A stretch of DNA of 53,085 nucleotides, taken from assembly GCA_028291545.1 (NCBI GenBank), contig JAQGHR010000029.1, positions 1 through 53,085 of the forward strand, in the 5' to 3' direction. Made by a program: the position numbers and the translations under genes. Source of the DNA: Planctomycetota bacterium (GTDB lineage Bacteria; Planctomycetota; Planctomycetia; Isosphaerales; Isosphaeraceae). Position 1 is the first letter of the stretch. Each line of letters opens with the position of its first letter. The notes below the pieces were generated by a model. The model searched no databases. It was not told the origin of the DNA and saw only the letters and a program-made list of their open reading frames with translations. Below, in pieces: positions 1 through 8,780 of this stretch.

Positions 1-878
1 TGTCCGGCCCGACGACCCTGATCGCGCGGGATGGCACGAATCGGCCGATCGACGACAGCGCCGCCCCGATGCGCGACGCGTCCGGGGCCGTGCTCGGCGC
101 GGTCCTGGTCTTCCGCGACATCACCGAGCGCAAGCAGGCGGAGGCGCGGGCGTTGCAGGCGGAGCGCCTGGCGGCGATCGGCGAGATCGTGACCGGCCTG
201 GCCCACGAGAGCCGCAACGCCTTGCAACGGGGCCAGGCCTGCCTGGAGATGCTCGCCCTGGAGGTGCCCGATCGGCCCCGGGCGCGAGAGCTCATCGCCC
301 GGTTGCAGAGGGCCCAGGATGACCTGAGCGGCCTCTACGAAGAGGTGCGGGAGTACGCGGCCCCCATCCGGCTCCAACTCCGCGACTGCAACCTGGCCGA
401 GGTCTGGCGCGACGCGTGGACGGACCTGGAGCCGGCGCGGCAAGGCCGGGTGGCCGTGCTCCATGAGGTGATCGAGGTGGAGGACCTGTGCGGCCGCATC
501 GATGCTCCCCGGATGGGCCAGGTCTTCCGCAACCTCCTGGAGAACGCGCTGATCGCATGCTCCGACCCGGTCGAGATCGCCATCCGCTGCGGCCCGGACG
601 ATCTCGACGGGCGCCCGGCCATGCGGATCTCCGTCCGCGACGACGGGCCGGGATTCACGGCCGAGGAGGGGCCGAAAGTCTTCGAGGCGTTCTACACGAC
701 CAAGACGCGCGGGACCGGCCTGGGCCTGACGATCTGCCGGCGAATCGTCGAGGCGCACGAGGGCCGGATCATCTCCGCCGATCCGCCGGGACGCGGTGCC
801 GAGTTCATCCTCATCCTCCCGCGAGCCGCATGCTCGGAGCAAAGGACCCCATCCGCCGAGCCACATCCATCCGTTTGA
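1..878 (+). CDS. PAS-domain sensor histidine kinase, 3' part only
   Basis: The reading frame is open from base 3, so the gene begins before the window and only its C-terminal ~290 residues are present. The first ~45 residues are the end of a PAS domain (…VLVFRDITERK). Next come a phospho-acceptor helix with H-box HESRNALQ, an N-box (QVFRNLLENAL), a G1 box (DDGPGF) and an F/G2 region (VFEAFYTTKTRGTGLGL). This is the standard layout of a cytoplasmic PAS-linked two-component kinase that autophosphorylates on His and passes the phosphate to a response regulator. No response regulator lies downstream, so any partner is upstream or elsewhere. The ligand sensed by the PAS domain cannot be told. The tail after the kinase core is short and probably disordered. 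Confidence 0.93.
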   Translation, partial: SGPTTLIARDGTNRPIDDSAAPMRDASGAVLGAVLVFRDITERKQAEARALQAERLAAIGEIVTGLAHESRNALQRGQACLEMLALEVPDRPRARELIARLQRAQDDLSGLYEEVREYAAPIRLQLRDCNLAEVWRDAWTDLEPARQGRVAVLHEVIEVEDLCGRIDAPRMGQVFRNLLENALIACSDPVEIAIRCGPDDLDGRPAMRISVRDDGPGFTAEEGPKVFEAFYTTKTRGTGLGLTICRRIVEAHEGRIISADPPGRGAEFILILPRAACSEQRTPSAEPHPSV

Positions 879-1203
879 GGCACGCGGCAAGGTCCGGCCT
901 TGGCCGGAGACATGACGCTCGCCCCAGATCGTGCGGTTTGTGCCGCCTTCACGGCCCGTTCGCGCCTCGTCAGGGGAGGCCATGTTCCTACGTATGAGTA
1001 TGAACCTGCCTCGATTTGCCATCGTAAGTTACGGCGGTGCCGCGTCGTCGTCGCAGCATCAGCGCGGAACAGAGAAGGCTGGGCGACGATGCGGCCACCC
1101 AATCATTCATCAGTTGGTGGCACGACCCGACTGAGGATCGTTCATCAACCCTCGATCTGCGAGCGGTTCGCTCGATCGGACCGTCGGCTCTCGGAACTGG
1201 CCC
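879..1203. other. Intergenic stretch between convergent genes
   Basis: No convincing gene is seen in these 325 bases. A perfect 14-bp palindrome (CCGGCCTTGGCCGG, 894-907) starts 16 bases after the kinase stop codon. It could help end transcription, but it has no loop and no T-run. Confidence 0.4.
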
Positions 1204-2025
1204 TCAGGCCCCGAGTTTCCAGGTCACGCGATGGGGCTGGAAACTGAATTTCCGCTTGAATCGCTGCATGGTCTTGGTCGCGCCGAAGTACGTTCCGTAG
1301 GAGTAGTATTTGACCGCCGGGTGATCCTCGGCCATGGACCCGGCGATCGAGGCGATCAGCAGCGGGACGACTCCATCGGGCTGAAAGTCCGCATGGCCGT
1401 AGATCGACTGGATGTCGCACAATTCGCCCGCCACGAGACAGCTTGCATACGCAACGAGTTGTTCGCCGCGGAATACGCCGAAGTAAGGATAGTCGTGGAG
1501 CGGGCACCGGGAGGGGGGGTTGGTATGCGGCTCGGCTTCATCGAGGAAGACTTCCTCGGGCATCGGCCGTCCCTGGCGCACCTCCGCCGATCGGAGGATC
1601 TCGGTCACGTCTGGAAGGTGCGCATTGTAGTCGAACCGAGAAAACCGGTACCCGGACCGTATCGCCTTCTTGACGTTGCGTCGCGCCGAGGCTTCGACCG
1701 TCGCCAGGTATCCCTTGACGCCGCCGGGCGGCAACAGGCCGACCGCATATCCGTATGCGAATTGGGGGACCACCAGGAATCGCCGGTGGGGTTCCCTGGC
1801 CTCCTGATAAAATTCCCGAGTGATCCGGTCGAAGAACGGATCATTCGCCGCCGCCCCTTCGCACATGAGGTCGATCGTCACCCGGGGAGCGCGGACGACC
1901 TCAACAAGCAGGGCGCAGACACTCCGCGGCTTATCCAGTAACGCCATCAGTCCACCTTTCATGACACGGCCGAATGTCGCTGGCCAGAAAGAACGCACCA
2001 AGATCGGGCGGAGTTCATCGAGCAT
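1204..2025 (-). CDS. GNAT/FemAB-like acyltransferase-fold protein
   Basis: A 273-residue soluble protein with no signal peptide. The middle and C-terminal parts look like an acyl-CoA N-acyltransferase fold: a segment around LATVEASARRNVKKAIRSGY, then PYFGVFRGEQLVAYASCLV (a typical beta4 strand of GNAT proteins), then a D-I-Q-S-I-Y-G-H strand, and an ending resembling FemAB/BioF2-type proteins (AVKYYSYGTYFG...MQRFKRKFSF). This suggests transfer of an acyl or aminoacyl group to an amine; the substrate is unknown. The 2025 start has weak ribosome-binding support. An internal ATG at 1947 is preceded by AAAGGTGG with 4-base spacing and may be the true start (247 residues). No neighbour suggests a pathway. 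Confidence 0.7.
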   Translation of the reverse strand: MLDELRPILVRSFWPATFGRVMKGGLMALLDKPRSVCALLVEVVRAPRVTIDLMCEGAAANDPFFDRITREFYQEAREPHRRFLVVPQFAYGYAVGLLPPGGVKGYLATVEASARRNVKKAIRSGYRFSRFDYNAHLPDVTEILRSAEVRQGRPMPEEVFLDEAEPHTNPPSRCPLHDYPYFGVFRGEQLVAYASCLVAGELCDIQSIYGHADFQPDGVVPLLIASIAGSMAEDHPAVKYYSYGTYFGATKTMQRFKRKFSFQPHRVTWKLGA

Positions 2026-2530
2026 TTGGAGAGTGCCTGGATGGGGTACACGCCGTTGTACGCCCGCTCGTTCGAGAGGACGCGACGAATCCGACGATGA
2101 GGCGATCGATTGCCGGCCACGAGCCCTCGGTGCATTGCGTCAATCCGCGCCGGGGACGCCCGGCGAGCCGAAGCGTCTCCGCGATGCGGATCAAGCCTCA
2201 CTCAAGGATTCCGATGCGATGATATCGTATCAAGTCGATAGATGGTTTACTCGAGCAATTCACGGGCCAGTCGAATCACGTCCGAGGCATCCTCCGCGAC
2301 GTGTTGTCGCCAGGCAACATCCCCCGGCGCTCCGACCATCCTCCCAGGACCTGCACGCGGACATTCCTCACGATCTCCACACGGTCGCCACCCCGAGCCA
2401 AGCCCGGGACGGTCCCGCCCATGCTACTACCGACTTTTTCTAATATCAAACTTATTTCCCCAATTCTACACACGTCTACCGCCTTGCCGGGTCAGGTCCA
2501 GGGACGGCGATGACTTGACGTCCGGCCCCA
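2026..2530. other. Intergenic stretch, no gene recognised
   Basis: About 500 bases upstream of the acyltransferase-like gene and downstream of the secreted protein at 2531. The open frames here have the composition of chance frames. The region around 2435-2470 is less GC-rich than its surroundings. No repeat, tRNA or clear terminator was seen. Confidence 0.4.
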
Positions 2531-3652
2531 TCACGAGGCCGGCTTGTTATAGCGGATGCTGATCTGAACGCGGGGCTTGCCGATCTCGACCTCGACGCGC
2601 TCGATCTTCTCGGCGATCGAGGTGCCGGGGATCGTGCGGTTGTCGTCGACCGGCTCCGTGAGAAAGGCCTCCGGCTCGTCGCGAGGCGGGGCGTCTCCCA
2701 GCTTCCACGCGGCGGAGAACATCGCCGTGATCGTGCCAATTTTGAGATTCCCCTTCGGCAGGAGCCGGCCGTCGACCGGCGTGCCGACGCCCGCCAGGAG
2801 GAACTCACGCGACTCCTCGTCGCCCACCGCATAGCCTCGGATCAGGGCGGCGCGGCCGGCGGGCACGATGATCCTCGCCTTGCGCATCAGGGGGTCGCGG
2901 TGCAGGGCAAAAATATTCACGCCATCGATGCAGAGTTCGACGGCGGCGTCGAGTGGCGAGTCGTTCAGGAGGCGGACCGCGTAAACGTCGTCGCGTTTCA
3001 GAGGGACGAAGGCGAAGCCGCGAATCGCCGATGCGGGGCGGGGCTGGAAGTCGTCTTCGCCACGGACGAGGACCTCGACCGCATAGGGATGCCCCGGGGC
3101 CGAGACCCGCGAGGTGGTCGCCGAATCCGCCGCGGGCTTGTCGATCGCGACCCTGGGCGATTTCAGGCCTTCCTCGACCTTCTTCAACCGTTCCCTGTTC
3201 GTCTTGCCCGAAAGGTCGCCCGTCACGCCGGTGAGCCTCGCGACGGTGGCGGCGCTGAACAGATCGACCTCCGGCTCGGCAAGCTTCTCGCGCCCGGCGT
3301 TCGTGTCCACCACCTGGAACTTGACCTTCAACGCCATGGTTCCGCCCGACGCGTCGGGCTTCAGGAAGTATTCGCCGCGGATCTCGACGGATGCCTGATC
3401 ATCTCCCATGATCTTATGTTTCGCCAGTGCCTCCGACAGCGCCTCCGCGATGGCCGGGCCGGCGCTGGCGCGGAGGGACGCGGCGCCGCTGAATTCGCCG
3501 ATGGCGATCTTGGTCTCGTTCCTCTTCATGAGCGTCGCGGCGAGGCCCCGCGCCAGGCCGTCGAACTTCACCTCCATCTCCTCAGCACGCGAGGCCGAAG
3601 GCGCCAGTAACGCCACCACAATCACGATCGCGGTCGAGAGGCGCAAGTCCAT
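2531..3652 (-). CDS. Secreted planctomycete protein of unknown function
   Basis: 373 residues starting with a clear signal peptide (MDLRLSTAIVIVVALLAPSASRA, cleavage after ~23). A GGAG lies upstream of the ATG. Residues ~30-160 (KIAIGEFSG..., EALSEALAKHKI, ASVEIRGEYFLKP, LKVKFQVVDTNAG) have the alternating pattern of CsgG/TolB-N-like lipoprotein domains that bind cell-envelope components; this is only a fold guess. Residues ~190-290 contain a conserved planctomycete segment (PYAVEVLV…AFVPLKRDDVYAVRLLNDSPLDAAVEL.IDG). The gene is followed in the same direction by the acyltransferase-like gene, but about 500 bases lie between them. No enzyme motif is seen. A periplasmic or outer-surface location is likely. 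Confidence 0.8.
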   Translation of the reverse strand: MDLRLSTAIVIVVALLAPSASRAEEMEVKFDGLARGLAATLMKRNETKIAIGEFSGAASLRASAGPAIAEALSEALAKHKIMGDDQASVEIRGEYFLKPDASGGTMALKVKFQVVDTNAGREKLAEPEVDLFSAATVARLTGVTGDLSGKTNRERLKKVEEGLKSPRVAIDKPAADSATTSRVSAPGHPYAVEVLVRGEDDFQPRPASAIRGFAFVPLKRDDVYAVRLLNDSPLDAAVELCIDGVNIFALHRDPLMRKARIIVPAGRAALIRGYAVGDEESREFLLAGVGTPVDGRLLPKGNLKIGTITAMFSAAWKLGDAPPRDEPEAFLTEPVDDNRTIPGTSIAEKIERVEVEIGKPRVQISIRYNKPAS

Positions 3653-3750
3653 GATCGAGGCTCCGAAACGTTCGAGTTCTCGGGATACGACGCACAGGCT
3701 TTATGATCCTGATTTCAAGCATCGGCCGCGGCTCGGAGGCGATCCGGGGA

Positions 3751-3847
3751 GGGGATTCGAGAGTCAAGATTCGAGATGGCAGAGCATGGATCCGGACAAC
3801 CCCTCGGCAAGTTATGTCATGTCCCGGTCTCGAATCGCGAATCTCTG
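3751..3847. repeat. Dispersed intergenic repeat, copy 1
   Basis: This intergenic segment begins GGGGATTCGAGAG..AGATTCGAGA, passes a GGAC..CCCTCGG core and ends CTCGAATCGCGAATCTC. A second segment with the same order of elements lies at 49924-50031. The two ends are imperfect inverted repeats (GATTCGAGA against GAGATTCGCGATTCGA), so the RNA or single strand could fold. It resembles a MITE or other short intergenic repeat family. Confidence 0.55.
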
Positions 3848-3876
3848 ACCTTGAATTCGCCGCGCCGGATCGCCAT

Positions 3877-5625
3877 TCAGAATACCGTCTTCGGCACGTG
3901 ATCGCCGACTTCGCGGGCGGCGTCTTGATACAGCGAGTTGAGCTCCTTGCGCGACTCCCAGGTCTCGCGACGGATGGAGCCCCCGTCGATCAAAGGGCCG
4001 AGGCCCAGGGCCCGCAAGCGGCTGGACTTCGGAGCGATCGCGCTGCGGAGGATCTCGGGGTCGGCCAGGTCCAGCTCGGCCGCGGCGGCGTCGAGGTCCA
4101 CCTTCTTGAGGTGCTCGCCCGCGACGGCCGAGATCGGCTCGTCCGGCGCGGCGCCGGAGGCCGGGCGGAACGGGCCGACGGCCTTCTCCTGGGCGGCGAC
4201 GTACCGCGCCTCGTCCTTCTTGAGCACGCGCTTCAGCTCGTCCTCGTCCATGAACAGCCGATCGACGAAGCCCCGGGAATCGCCCCGGGCCGTCACCCCC
4301 TGGCGGATCGTATCGACGAATTGATACATCCCCTTGGCATGGCAGCCCATGCAGGACAGGCCGTTGACGATCAGGGGCGTGCCGGCGGTCTTGGCGTCGT
4401 CGTGGACGATGTCGACCGGGCCGGGGTCGATCTTCTTCCCGGTCTGGTCGACGAGCAGGTAGCCCTGGAGGTCGTTGGGCAGGCTGAAGAGGATCTCGCC
4501 CCCGGCATGCTCGAACGCCAGCTTCGGGAATGGGTGCCGCTCCATCGGCGGGCCGAGGGGATGCGTGGTCAGCCGGCTGGTCCCCTCCTCCGATCGGAAA
4601 TCGTAGCTCTTCCAGTAGTAGCCGTGCCGTGCCTCATGGCGGTCGACCAGGCGATTGAAATCGGAGACCTTGCTCTTGGACACCGCCGCGCGCCTCAGCA
4701 TCGCCTCACGAAAGTCGCGTTCGACCGGCACGCCGAGCCGGTCCTCAAGCTCCCCGGCCGTCTCGGGGAGGTCGAGGAACGCGTCGTACAGGGGCGACCT
4801 CGTGGCGTTCACGATGAACCAGTCGGCCCGGACGATGGGGATTTCCGAACCGGTCATCTCGAAGACCTCGCGGGCCTTCGCGCGCAGGTCGCGAGGCGAC
4901 TCATCGCCCGGCACGAGCCCATAGGGGTAGTGCCTGAGCATCTCGTCCCAGAGGCGGCGGCGGTCCCAGCCCAGCGATCGGAGGTCGACGGCCAGGATCG
5001 TGGCCGCCGAATCCAGGGCGCGTGGGAGGACGATTTCCTCCTTCGCCGAGAGGCTGTTGACCGCTTTCGCCAGGCCCATCCGCAGGGTGGCCAGGGCGAG
5101 GTCCGACACGCGGTCGGCCGGGCGGTTGTAGGCCTGCCGCAGGGTGAAGAACCGCCATTGCGACCGCTCGGTCTCGGGCAGGTCGCGGAGGAACCTGGCG
5201 ACGGACGTGAGCTCGTCGGCCTCTCCGCGAGGGCTCCGCGTCGCGGCCTTGGCGGCGGGGAACTCGGCCCCGGCCTCGATCCACGCGCGAAGGGTGGCGA
5301 TCTCCTCGGCCGAGGGCCTGGGCTTCCCCTTCTTGGGCATCCGCTTCTCGACGGCCACGACCGTCCACACCAGCGACGCATCGGGTTTGCCCGCCACGAT
5401 CAGGTCGTCCTCGCCGTCACGATGAGCCAGCAGGGCGGCCCGATCGGCGAAGTCGACGCCTTCGACCTCTTCCTTCTTCCCTCGCGTGTGGCTGTGGCAC
5501 TCGAAGCAATGCTTCGCCAGGAACGCCCGGCCCTGGGCCGCGATGGCCTCGTCGCCGGCGTGCGCGGGGGAGGCGTACGCTGCTAGCAGCAGCGACAGGA
5601 CGGACGCCCGGACCGAGTTCGCCAT
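3877..5625 (-). CDS. Secreted planctomycete-type cytochrome c protein with two haem-binding motifs
   Basis: The ATG at 5625 was chosen over the longer frame from 5682 because it puts a signal peptide at the N-terminus (MANSVRASVLSLLLAAYASPAHA). Residues ~28-105 form a PSC1-type planctomycete cytochrome c domain with C40-F-E-C43-H44 and a downstream R-M-P-K-K methionine region that could supply an axial ligand. A second CxxCH (CMGCH, about residue 421) lies in the C-terminal half. The protein (582 residues) is probably periplasmic and carries two covalent haems. PSC1 domains usually sit in large secreted enzymes with PSD1/PSC2 domains; those are not seen here, and residues ~110-410 were not recognised. 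It is divergently transcribed from the caspase-like gene, with 169 bases between the two starts. Confidence 0.82.
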   Translation of the reverse strand: MANSVRASVLSLLLAAYASPAHAGDEAIAAQGRAFLAKHCFECHSHTRGKKEEVEGVDFADRAALLAHRDGEDDLIVAGKPDASLVWTVVAVEKRMPKKGKPRPSAEEIATLRAWIEAGAEFPAAKAATRSPRGEADELTSVARFLRDLPETERSQWRFFTLRQAYNRPADRVSDLALATLRMGLAKAVNSLSAKEEIVLPRALDSAATILAVDLRSLGWDRRRLWDEMLRHYPYGLVPGDESPRDLRAKAREVFEMTGSEIPIVRADWFIVNATRSPLYDAFLDLPETAGELEDRLGVPVERDFREAMLRRAAVSKSKVSDFNRLVDRHEARHGYYWKSYDFRSEEGTSRLTTHPLGPPMERHPFPKLAFEHAGGEILFSLPNDLQGYLLVDQTGKKIDPGPVDIVHDDAKTAGTPLIVNGLSCMGCHAKGMYQFVDTIRQGVTARGDSRGFVDRLFMDEDELKRVLKKDEARYVAAQEKAVGPFRPASGAAPDEPISAVAGEHLKKVDLDAAAAELDLADPEILRSAIAPKSSRLRALGLGPLIDGGSIRRETWESRKELNSLYQDAAREVGDHVPKTVF

Positions 5626-5794
5626 GGGTCGTGCTCGCGGGATGGTTTCGTCGGCGACCGTCCGTCGCCGCGCCCTCATCATACCGGAATCAAGGGGGTC
5701 TCGTGGAGAGATTTTTTTTCCTAAACCCGTCCCATCCGTTTATGATAGCAATCGCCCGACTCGGGTCACGGACCTGCGGTTCGGAGGAGGCTCC

Positions 5795-7228
5795 ATGAAG
5801 CGCGCCATGGTGGAGGGGTTCAGGACGTTCGCGATGATCGTCGCCGGGCTGGCCGTGCCGGGCGCGGCTTCTGCCTCGGGATTTCTCCACGTGATCGTGG
5901 TGACCGACGACAGCGACCCGAAGGTCGGGGATTCGGTGCAACTGAGCGGCGGCGCCGTCGCCGAGGCGTTCCGGTCGAACGTGCCACCGGATCGATTCTC
6001 CACGACCCGCGTGGGCGGCCGGAATGTCGGCCCGGTCGCGATCCTGGGCGCGATCCGCGCCCTGCCGGTGAGGCCCGGTCAGGACATGGTCGTCGTGTAC
6101 TCGGCCACCCACGGCGGATTCGATCGCAATCAGGGCTCGTACCTCTTCTTCCCCCGGACCCGGCAGAGCCTCACGCGGAAGGCCCTGAGGGACGCGATCG
6201 AGGCGAAGGGTGCCAGGCTGGGCGTCCTGATCACCGAGTCGTGCAATAACGTGAAGGAGATCCCGGGCGTCCCGTCTGTCGCGACGCCGATGGCCGGTCC
6301 GCCGCCGACGGCGGTCTCGCCGCTCTTCCGCGCGTTGTTCCTCTCGCACGCCGGATTCGTGGACCTCGCCTCGTCGAAGCCGGGCGAGCGATCGCTCTGC
6401 TATCCCCGGATGCGGATCGGTCGCACGTTGCGCGCCCTTCAGGGGGCCCTGTTCACCGAGGCGCTGATCGGCGCGATGGGGCAGCACGCGCAGGAGGCGC
6501 TGACGTGGGAGCAGATTTGCAGCGAGGTCGCCACGGTGGTCCGATCCGAGTTCGCCCGGATCGCGCCGGAAGGCCTTGAGGATGAAGACGCGCCCGACCA
6601 GGTGCAGAGGACGCAGACCGTCGACCTCCGCTCTCCGGGCACGTGGTCCCCGACCGATGAGACGCAGTCCCATGTCAATTCCAGGTTGCGCCTCGGGGCC
6701 CTGGGCCAGGGCATGCCCGGCGTGGGCGTGAAGGTGGTCCGGGTGTTCGAAGGCTCGGCCGCCCAGAAGATGGGGCTGGAGGCCAACGACGTCATCCGCG
6801 CGATGAACGGCGTCGGAGTCGATGATACGACCGAATATGTTCGACTCATCAAGAACTCGGGCGAGCAGATGACGCTGGACGTGCGTGACTGGCGCACCGG
6901 CAAGCTGGTGCGACTCCAGGGCAAGCTGGACGATGCCCGCGACGATGCCGCCCCGGGGCCGCCGGCGCGCCCGAGGTTCGGCGCCGTGGCGGTTCCACAC
7001 AACGGCGAGGGAGGCGGGCTGTTCGTCACCAGCATCGTCCCCCAGAGCGCCGCGGCCAAGGTCGGGCTGGAATACGGCGACATCATCCTCACCATCAACG
7101 GGCGGGACATCAACGGCCTGGATGCCTATTACGCGGCCGTGCGCGAATCGCCCCGCGAGATGGAACTGACCGTCCGGAATGTCCGTAACGGACAGCCCCA
7201 ATCCACCAAGGTGACGCTCGATTACTGA
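5795..7228 (+). CDS. Secreted caspase-like (C14) protease with two PDZ domains
   Basis: The start at 5795 is set by GGAGGAGG five bases upstream and a signal peptide (residues 1-28, ending GAASAS). Residues ~29-250 form a caspase-like domain. The first strand is FLHVIVVTDD. A His-Gly dyad lies in VVYSATHGGFD (His106), and a catalytic-type Cys in VLITESCNN (Cys150), preceded by an acidic residue as in metacaspases (DxC). Two PDZ domains follow, ~298-378 (GVGVKVVRVFEGSAAQKMGL…NDVI) and ~394-475 (GLFVTSIVPQSAAAKVGL…GDIILTING), of the HtrA-like bacterial type that binds protein C-termini. The predicted role is a periplasmic or surface cysteine protease with PDZ substrate or partner recognition. 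A secreted serpin with its own PDZ domain follows 26 bases later, suggesting one transcript. Catalytic activity is inferred, not shown: the caspase match is two motifs plus fold order. Confidence 0.82.
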   Translation: MKRAMVEGFRTFAMIVAGLAVPGAASASGFLHVIVVTDDSDPKVGDSVQLSGGAVAEAFRSNVPPDRFSTTRVGGRNVGPVAILGAIRALPVRPGQDMVVVYSATHGGFDRNQGSYLFFPRTRQSLTRKALRDAIEAKGARLGVLITESCNNVKEIPGVPSVATPMAGPPPTAVSPLFRALFLSHAGFVDLASSKPGERSLCYPRMRIGRTLRALQGALFTEALIGAMGQHAQEALTWEQICSEVATVVRSEFARIAPEGLEDEDAPDQVQRTQTVDLRSPGTWSPTDETQSHVNSRLRLGALGQGMPGVGVKVVRVFEGSAAQKMGLEANDVIRAMNGVGVDDTTEYVRLIKNSGEQMTLDVRDWRTGKLVRLQGKLDDARDDAAPGPPARPRFGAVAVPHNGEGGGLFVTSIVPQSAAAKVGLEYGDIILTINGRDINGLDAYYAAVRESPREMELTVRNVRNGQPQSTKVTLDY

Positions 7229-7254
7229 GCCGGTTCGCTCGCCGGAGGCCCGCG

Positions 7255-8748
7255 ATGCTCGAGATTCGCAGGATCGTGGCGGTGATGATCGCGATGGCGG
7301 TGGCCCCGTCCGCCCTCGCCCTGGCCGCCGACCCGGCCAGGATGCGGACGGCCGACCCGCCCGCCTCGGTGGCCGACCGGAACGCCTTTGCGTTGGCCCT
7401 CCTGAGTCGGCTCGCGCCGGCGTCCGAGGCGGGTAACGTGGTGGTCTCGCCCCAGGGCGTCTCGCGGGTCCTCGCGATGGCCGCCGAGGGGGCCTCGGGA
7501 GAGACGGCGGCCGAGATCCGCCGCGCCGGCCGTCTGCCGGCCTCGGCGCGCTCGCTCGACCTGATCGACCCGGCCCGGCCGAGGTCTCGCCTGGGGTTGA
7601 ACGTCCGCGCGGTCCCGAACGACGGTTACGGCCTGAAAGTCCAGGAGGTCCCCGCCGGATCGCCCGCGGCGAAGGCCGGGCTTGCGCCTGGCGACCTGAT
7701 CCTCACGGTCGAGGATCGCCCCGTCCGCTCGCTCGCGGCCTTGCGAGATGCCGTCGAGGCCGCCGGCGCGGGAGGCCGGCCCGTGCGGACGCGGATCTAT
7801 GCATTCGGATCGGGCAAGGTCGTCGAGATCGCGATCCAGCCCGAGGCGGTCTCCACCCCGAGCCCGTACGCGGCCCGGGATGCCGCGTTCGTCCAGCGCG
7901 GTCTGGCAATCCGCCCCGAGTTCCGGGCGGCCCTGGACCGCGCCTTCCACGCCCCGCTCATCTCGCTGGACTTCGCCTCCGACCCGCGCGGAGCCGCCGG
8001 GGAGATCGTGCGGTTCGCGACCTCGGCCGGAGACGCCACGCCTCGGCCCGACGTCTCGGCGATCGACGCCTCGACCCGGCTGGTGCTGCTCGACGCCGTC
8101 GCCTTCGAGGCCGAGTGGCAACACCCGTTCCCGCCCGACTCACCCGCCCCGTTTACCGGCGCCGATGGCCGCCGGACTGAGGTCCCCACTCTCAGGAGGA
8201 CAGGCCGGTACGCCATGGCCAGCTCGCCGGATGGCTCGATGTTGGCGGAGATTCCCTACGTCGATGATTCCTTCTCCTTCGTGCTCGCGCTGCCCACCGA
8301 GGGGAAATCTCCGAGGGCGCTGATCGCCTCGCTTTCCGCCGACGCCTTCGACTCCAGGCGCAGGGCCTTGAAACCGCGCCGGGTCGACCTTCAATTGCCT
8401 CGGTTCGGCGTGGCCTCGACTCATCGCCTCAACGCCCCGCTCGCAGCCATGGGGGTGACGCTCGCGTTCAGCCCGCGCGCCGACTTCTCGAATCTGGTCG
8501 CCAGGCAACCCGGCGACGCGCTAGACCGCCTCGCCCTCGGTTCCGTCGTCCAGTCCGCCTACCTGAAGGTCACGCCTCGCGGCACCCGCGCCGGTGCGGC
8601 GACCACGGCGGCGGTGGTGACGCTCGATGCCGAGGCCGAGCCCGTCGCCTTTCACGCCGATCGCCCGTTCGCCTTCTTCCTGGTCGATCGCCGAACCGGC
8701 CTCATCGTCTTCGCCGGCGTTCTGGACGATCCCGCTCGACCGGATTGA
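7255..8748 (+). CDS. Secreted serpin with a PDZ domain inserted in the serpin fold
   Basis: 497 residues; signal peptide ~1-25 (…PSALALAA); GGAGG upstream of the start. Residues ~40-92 are the serpin N-terminus (NAFALALLSRL…GNVVVSPQGVSRVLAMAAEGASGETAAEI). A PDZ domain (~111-197: LGLNVRAV…GSPAAKAGLAPGDLILTVEDRPV) then interrupts the fold. The serpin resumes at ~208 (AAFVQRGLAI…) and includes the strand LVLLDAVAFEAEWQHPF. The reactive-centre hinge starts at Gly443 (GTRAGAATTAAVV), with a small-residue hinge typical of inhibitory serpins, and is followed by the C-terminal signature ADRPFAFFLVD…GLIVFAG. By loop length the scissile bond falls near Leu457-Asp458. Serpins trap serine or cysteine proteases as covalent complexes. 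The gene directly follows a caspase-like protease that also has PDZ domains, so the two are likely a regulated pair (inference). Confidence 0.88.
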   Translation: MLEIRRIVAVMIAMAVAPSALALAADPARMRTADPPASVADRNAFALALLSRLAPASEAGNVVVSPQGVSRVLAMAAEGASGETAAEIRRAGRLPASARSLDLIDPARPRSRLGLNVRAVPNDGYGLKVQEVPAGSPAAKAGLAPGDLILTVEDRPVRSLAALRDAVEAAGAGGRPVRTRIYAFGSGKVVEIAIQPEAVSTPSPYAARDAAFVQRGLAIRPEFRAALDRAFHAPLISLDFASDPRGAAGEIVRFATSAGDATPRPDVSAIDASTRLVLLDAVAFEAEWQHPFPPDSPAPFTGADGRRTEVPTLRRTGRYAMASSPDGSMLAEIPYVDDSFSFVLALPTEGKSPRALIASLSADAFDSRRRALKPRRVDLQLPRFGVASTHRLNAPLAAMGVTLAFSPRADFSNLVARQPGDALDRLALGSVVQSAYLKVTPRGTRAGAATTAAVVTLDAEAEPVAFHADRPFAFFLVDRRTGLIVFAGVLDDPARPD

Positions 8749-8752
8749 TCCG

Positions 8753-8780
8753 GCCCGGCAGGTGGCTCAGCCACCCGGGG
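8753..8780 (+). terminator. Possible terminator after the serpin gene
   Basis: GGTGGC-TCA-GCCACC (8761-8775) starts 12 bases after the stop codon and is flanked by GC-rich sequence that could lengthen the stem. No T-run follows, so this is tentative. Confidence 0.4.

Noticed and set aside
3877..5586. Long plus-strand frame (3703-5586) opposite the cytochrome gene
   Set aside because: It lacks a start context and motifs, while the minus frame has a signal peptide and two CxxCH motifs.
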